This document shows positions 61,990 through 64,000 of a stretch of DNA of 64,000 bases, piece by piece. The notes beneath the pieces are model-generated. The model ran no database searches, had not been told where the DNA came from, and worked only from the letters and a program-made list of their open reading frames with translations. Every line of letters starts with the position of its first letter. Within the stretch, counting starts at the first letter, position 1. Origin of the DNA: Candidatus Salinicoccus stercoripullorum (lineage in GTDB: Bacteria > Bacillota > Bacilli > Staphylococcales > Salinicoccaceae); assembly GCA_019113295.1 (NCBI GenBank), contig DXHR01000018.1, positions 186,001 to 250,000 of the forward strand. The letters are read 5' to 3'. The position numbers and the translations under genes are program-made.

Positions 61990-62222
61990 CCGCCGCTCAC
62001 AGGCGGAACCAGTGCCACTTCATCAGCCGTTGAAATAAGATGGGTCTCTTTGACGAATGATTCATTGCAGGCAATCTGGAACACATCCCCTGCGACCTGC
62101 GGGAATTTTTCATATATAAGGTTTCTCAGCTCCCCTGCCGTAATCGTTTCTTCGACGGGCAGTGTGACGCGGTTGTTTCCGATCTTTTCCTTCAGGCCGG
62201 CAAAAAGCAGTACGTTCATCAT
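61986..62222 (-). CDS. moaD: Molybdopterin synthase sulfur carrier subunit
   Basis: 78 aa ubiquitin-like, C-terminal PPVSGG. Confidence 0.92.
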   Translation of the reverse strand: MMNVLLFAGLKEKIGNNRVTLPVEETITAGELRNLIYEKFPQVAGDVFQIACNESFVKETHLISTADEVALVPPVSGG

Positions 62223-62665
62223 TCATTCTCCTCCAGACTGGAATGATACTGGCGCGGATCCCCGATCCATTCTTCGCCGTCTTCCCATATTTCCTTTTTC
62301 CATATCGGTACGACTTCCTTGATGCGCTCGATTGCATATTCATTGGCCCGGTAGCTGTCCGCGCGGTGCGGAGCACTCGTGACAATCACAACTGCGATGT
62401 CGGATATTTCGAGCTTGCCTGTGCGATGGGCGATCGTTGTGATCACACCCGGCCATCTTTCACTGATTTCCTCACCTATCTCTGCCAGTTTCTTCTCGGC
62501 CATCGGCTTGTAGGCTTCATAATCCAGATGGACAGTGCGCGTACCTTTGGTCCATTCCCGGACGTGGCCGGTGAACATGCAGACTGCCCCCTGGCTCCCG
62601 TTGATTGTATATGAATGATATTTGGTAATATCCAGCGGTTCTTCTGTAATTTCATATTGTTTCAT
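62219..62665 (-). CDS. moaE: Molybdopterin synthase catalytic subunit
   Basis: AVCMFTGHVREWTKGTRTVHLDYEAYKPMAEKKL; HRTGKLEISDIAVVIVTSAPHRADSY. Confidence 0.95.
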   Translation of the reverse strand: MKQYEITEEPLDITKYHSYTINGSQGAVCMFTGHVREWTKGTRTVHLDYEAYKPMAEKKLAEIGEEISERWPGVITTIAHRTGKLEISDIAVVIVTSAPHRADSYRANEYAIERIKEVVPIWKKEIWEDGEEWIGDPRQYHSSLEENE

Positions 62666-63123
62666 ATGTCAGAACTCCATTCCTTGAACCATTCCATTAT
62701 TCTTTCTCCATCATACCTTACATCAAAGGTCTTTAACACATTCTGAAGGCCGATATTATCAACATTTGTATGACCGTGCCGGAATGAATGGCTCAGGAAG
62801 ATCTTCGGATAGAGAAGCGCTTTGTAGCCTTCGATCAGTACGCAATCGATACCCTCATCCTCAAGTTGGGCGAGCTGCTTTTTTAGATCGGGCGCCTCCC
62901 TTTTCACCTTCATCGACATCCCGGGGGTGTTCAGTATGCTGTAGTCGGCCCCTGAACGGGTGAAGGATTCGCTGTCAGCCCTGTTGTCCATCACTACACT
63001 GTCGTCATGGTGGTGTTTGATGACCGCAACTGTACAGCCGTCTGCTTTGAGGCTTTCAAGCATACGGTTGATGACGGTCGTCTTCCCGGAATCCTTGTAC
63101 CCTGTGATCTGCAGGATCTTCAT
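62662..63123 (-). CDS. mobB: Molybdopterin-guanine dinucleotide biosynthesis protein B
   Basis: ITGYKDSGKTTVINRMLESL; VAVIKHHHDD; DCVLIEGYK. Confidence 0.93.
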   Translation of the reverse strand: MKILQITGYKDSGKTTVINRMLESLKADGCTVAVIKHHHDDSVVMDNRADSESFTRSGADYSILNTPGMSMKVKREAPDLKKQLAQLEDEGIDCVLIEGYKALLYPKIFLSHSFRHGHTNVDNIGLQNVLKTFDVRYDGERIMEWFKEWSSDI

Positions 63124-64000
63124 ATGTCAAAACGGTCCGTTCCCGTCGTCATATCGGTCATCATCACCTTCACTGCATCCCCTTTTTCAAAGCCGCGTGT
63201 ACCGGCCGGCAGCACGATCACCCCGTTGCTTTTGGCGATCGAGGTCACGGCATTGGATTTATTGAAGCCGGATGGACGCGCCATGATCCGGCCGTCCAGA
63301 TATTCGAGTTCCGCCCGGATGAAGCGGGTGAACGGGTTCGCTTTGCTGAAGTCCTCATCAAGGACTGCCTCCACCACCGGCGCATAGATTTTGTCGTGCC
63401 CCATCATTTTAAGGAGCGCCGGACGCGCGAACAGTTCAAACCCTGAATAGCAGGCTGAAGGGTTGCCGCTCAGACCAAACAGCGGCTTATCCCCGAGGAC
63501 GCTTACCGTCGTCACGCTGCCGGGACGCATGCCGACCTTGTTGAACAGCTCGACGGCACCGAGTTTTTTGTATAATTCGGGCAGATGATCATAATCCCCG
63601 ACGGACACACCGCCGGTCGTGATGACGGCGTCAACTTCCGAGAGCATCCCACGGACGCGCGATGTCAGTGTATCCAGATCATCCGCCTCCAGTTTGTACA
63701 GTATGCCGTCGATATTCATACGCTTCAGCTGGCTCTGGATCATCGGTCCGTTCGAATTGCGGATCTTCCCGCGCTCAGGCGGTGCATCGACATCGAGCAG
63801 TTCACTGCCCGTCGACATGATGCCGACCACCGGCTGACGGTATACTTCCACACTGCTGTAGCCGAAAGTGGCGAGTGTGGCGACGGTCCCCGGATTGATG
63901 AATGTCCCTTCAGACACGATTACATCACCGGTTTTGCACTCCTCGCCCTGCAGTGCAATATTCTCCTCCGGACTGAACGCTTTTCTGACGGTAAAACCGT
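63120..64000 (-). CDS. moeA: Molybdopterin molybdenumtransferase MoeA (partial, continues past window end)
   Basis: VGIMSTGSELLD, AVITTGGVSVGDYD, LFGLSGNPSACYSGFELF. Confidence 0.94.
   Translation of the reverse strand, partial: GFTVRKAFSPEENIALQGEECKTGDVIVSEGTFINPGTVATLATFGYSSVEVYRQPVVGIMSTGSELLDVDAPPERGKIRNSNGPMIQSQLKRMNIDGILYKLEADDLDTLTSRVRGMLSEVDAVITTGGVSVGDYDHLPELYKKLGAVELFNKVGMRPGSVTTVSVLGDKPLFGLSGNPSACYSGFELFARPALLKMMGHDKIYAPVVEAVLDEDFSKANPFTRFIRAELEYLDGRIMARPSGFNKSNAVTSIAKSNGVIVLPAGTRGFEKGDAVKVMMTDMTTGTDRFDI

Overview
The window looks like ordinary low-to-mid GC Firmicutes chromosome, most likely Staphylococcaceae (Salinicoccus/Jeotgalicoccus-like by gene order and protein similarity from memory; no search was run). 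It is dominated by housekeeping operons: yvcK-rapZ; trxB; TPR protein-acyltransferase-lgt-hprK; DUF4097 protein; uvrA-uvrB-csbA; two secreted cell-wall hydrolase-like proteins (NlpC/P60 and CHAP); cccB-like cytochrome; prfB (with +1 frameshift)-secA-hpf-comFC-comFA-degV; yigZ; tagO; LCP protein; GGDEF protein; murB; an sstABCD-like iron transporter; ribDE-BA-H with FMN riboswitch; nrdIEF; recQ; pxpC-like; MFS; PLD/DEAD helicase-DUF3427; CNNM/CBS protein; second DegV; cydDC; and the moaA-mobA-moaD-moaE-mobB-moeA cluster. I saw no tRNA, rRNA, CRISPR, transposase or prophage. I found no clear-cut undescribed multi-gene system. The best second-look signals are: (1) two hydrolase genes sharing a near-identical promoter, WalR-like box and ~150-nt 5' leader; (2) nrdIEF promoter with a tandem NrdR box pair plus a perfect LexA box; (3) a structured leader ahead of the CNNM/CBS gene; (4) a decayed pabA/pabC remnant; (5) a GGDEF protein with an SGEEF active site; (6) a single-domain PxpB-like protein coupled to PxpC; (7) an orphan PLD-helicase-DUF3427 gene.
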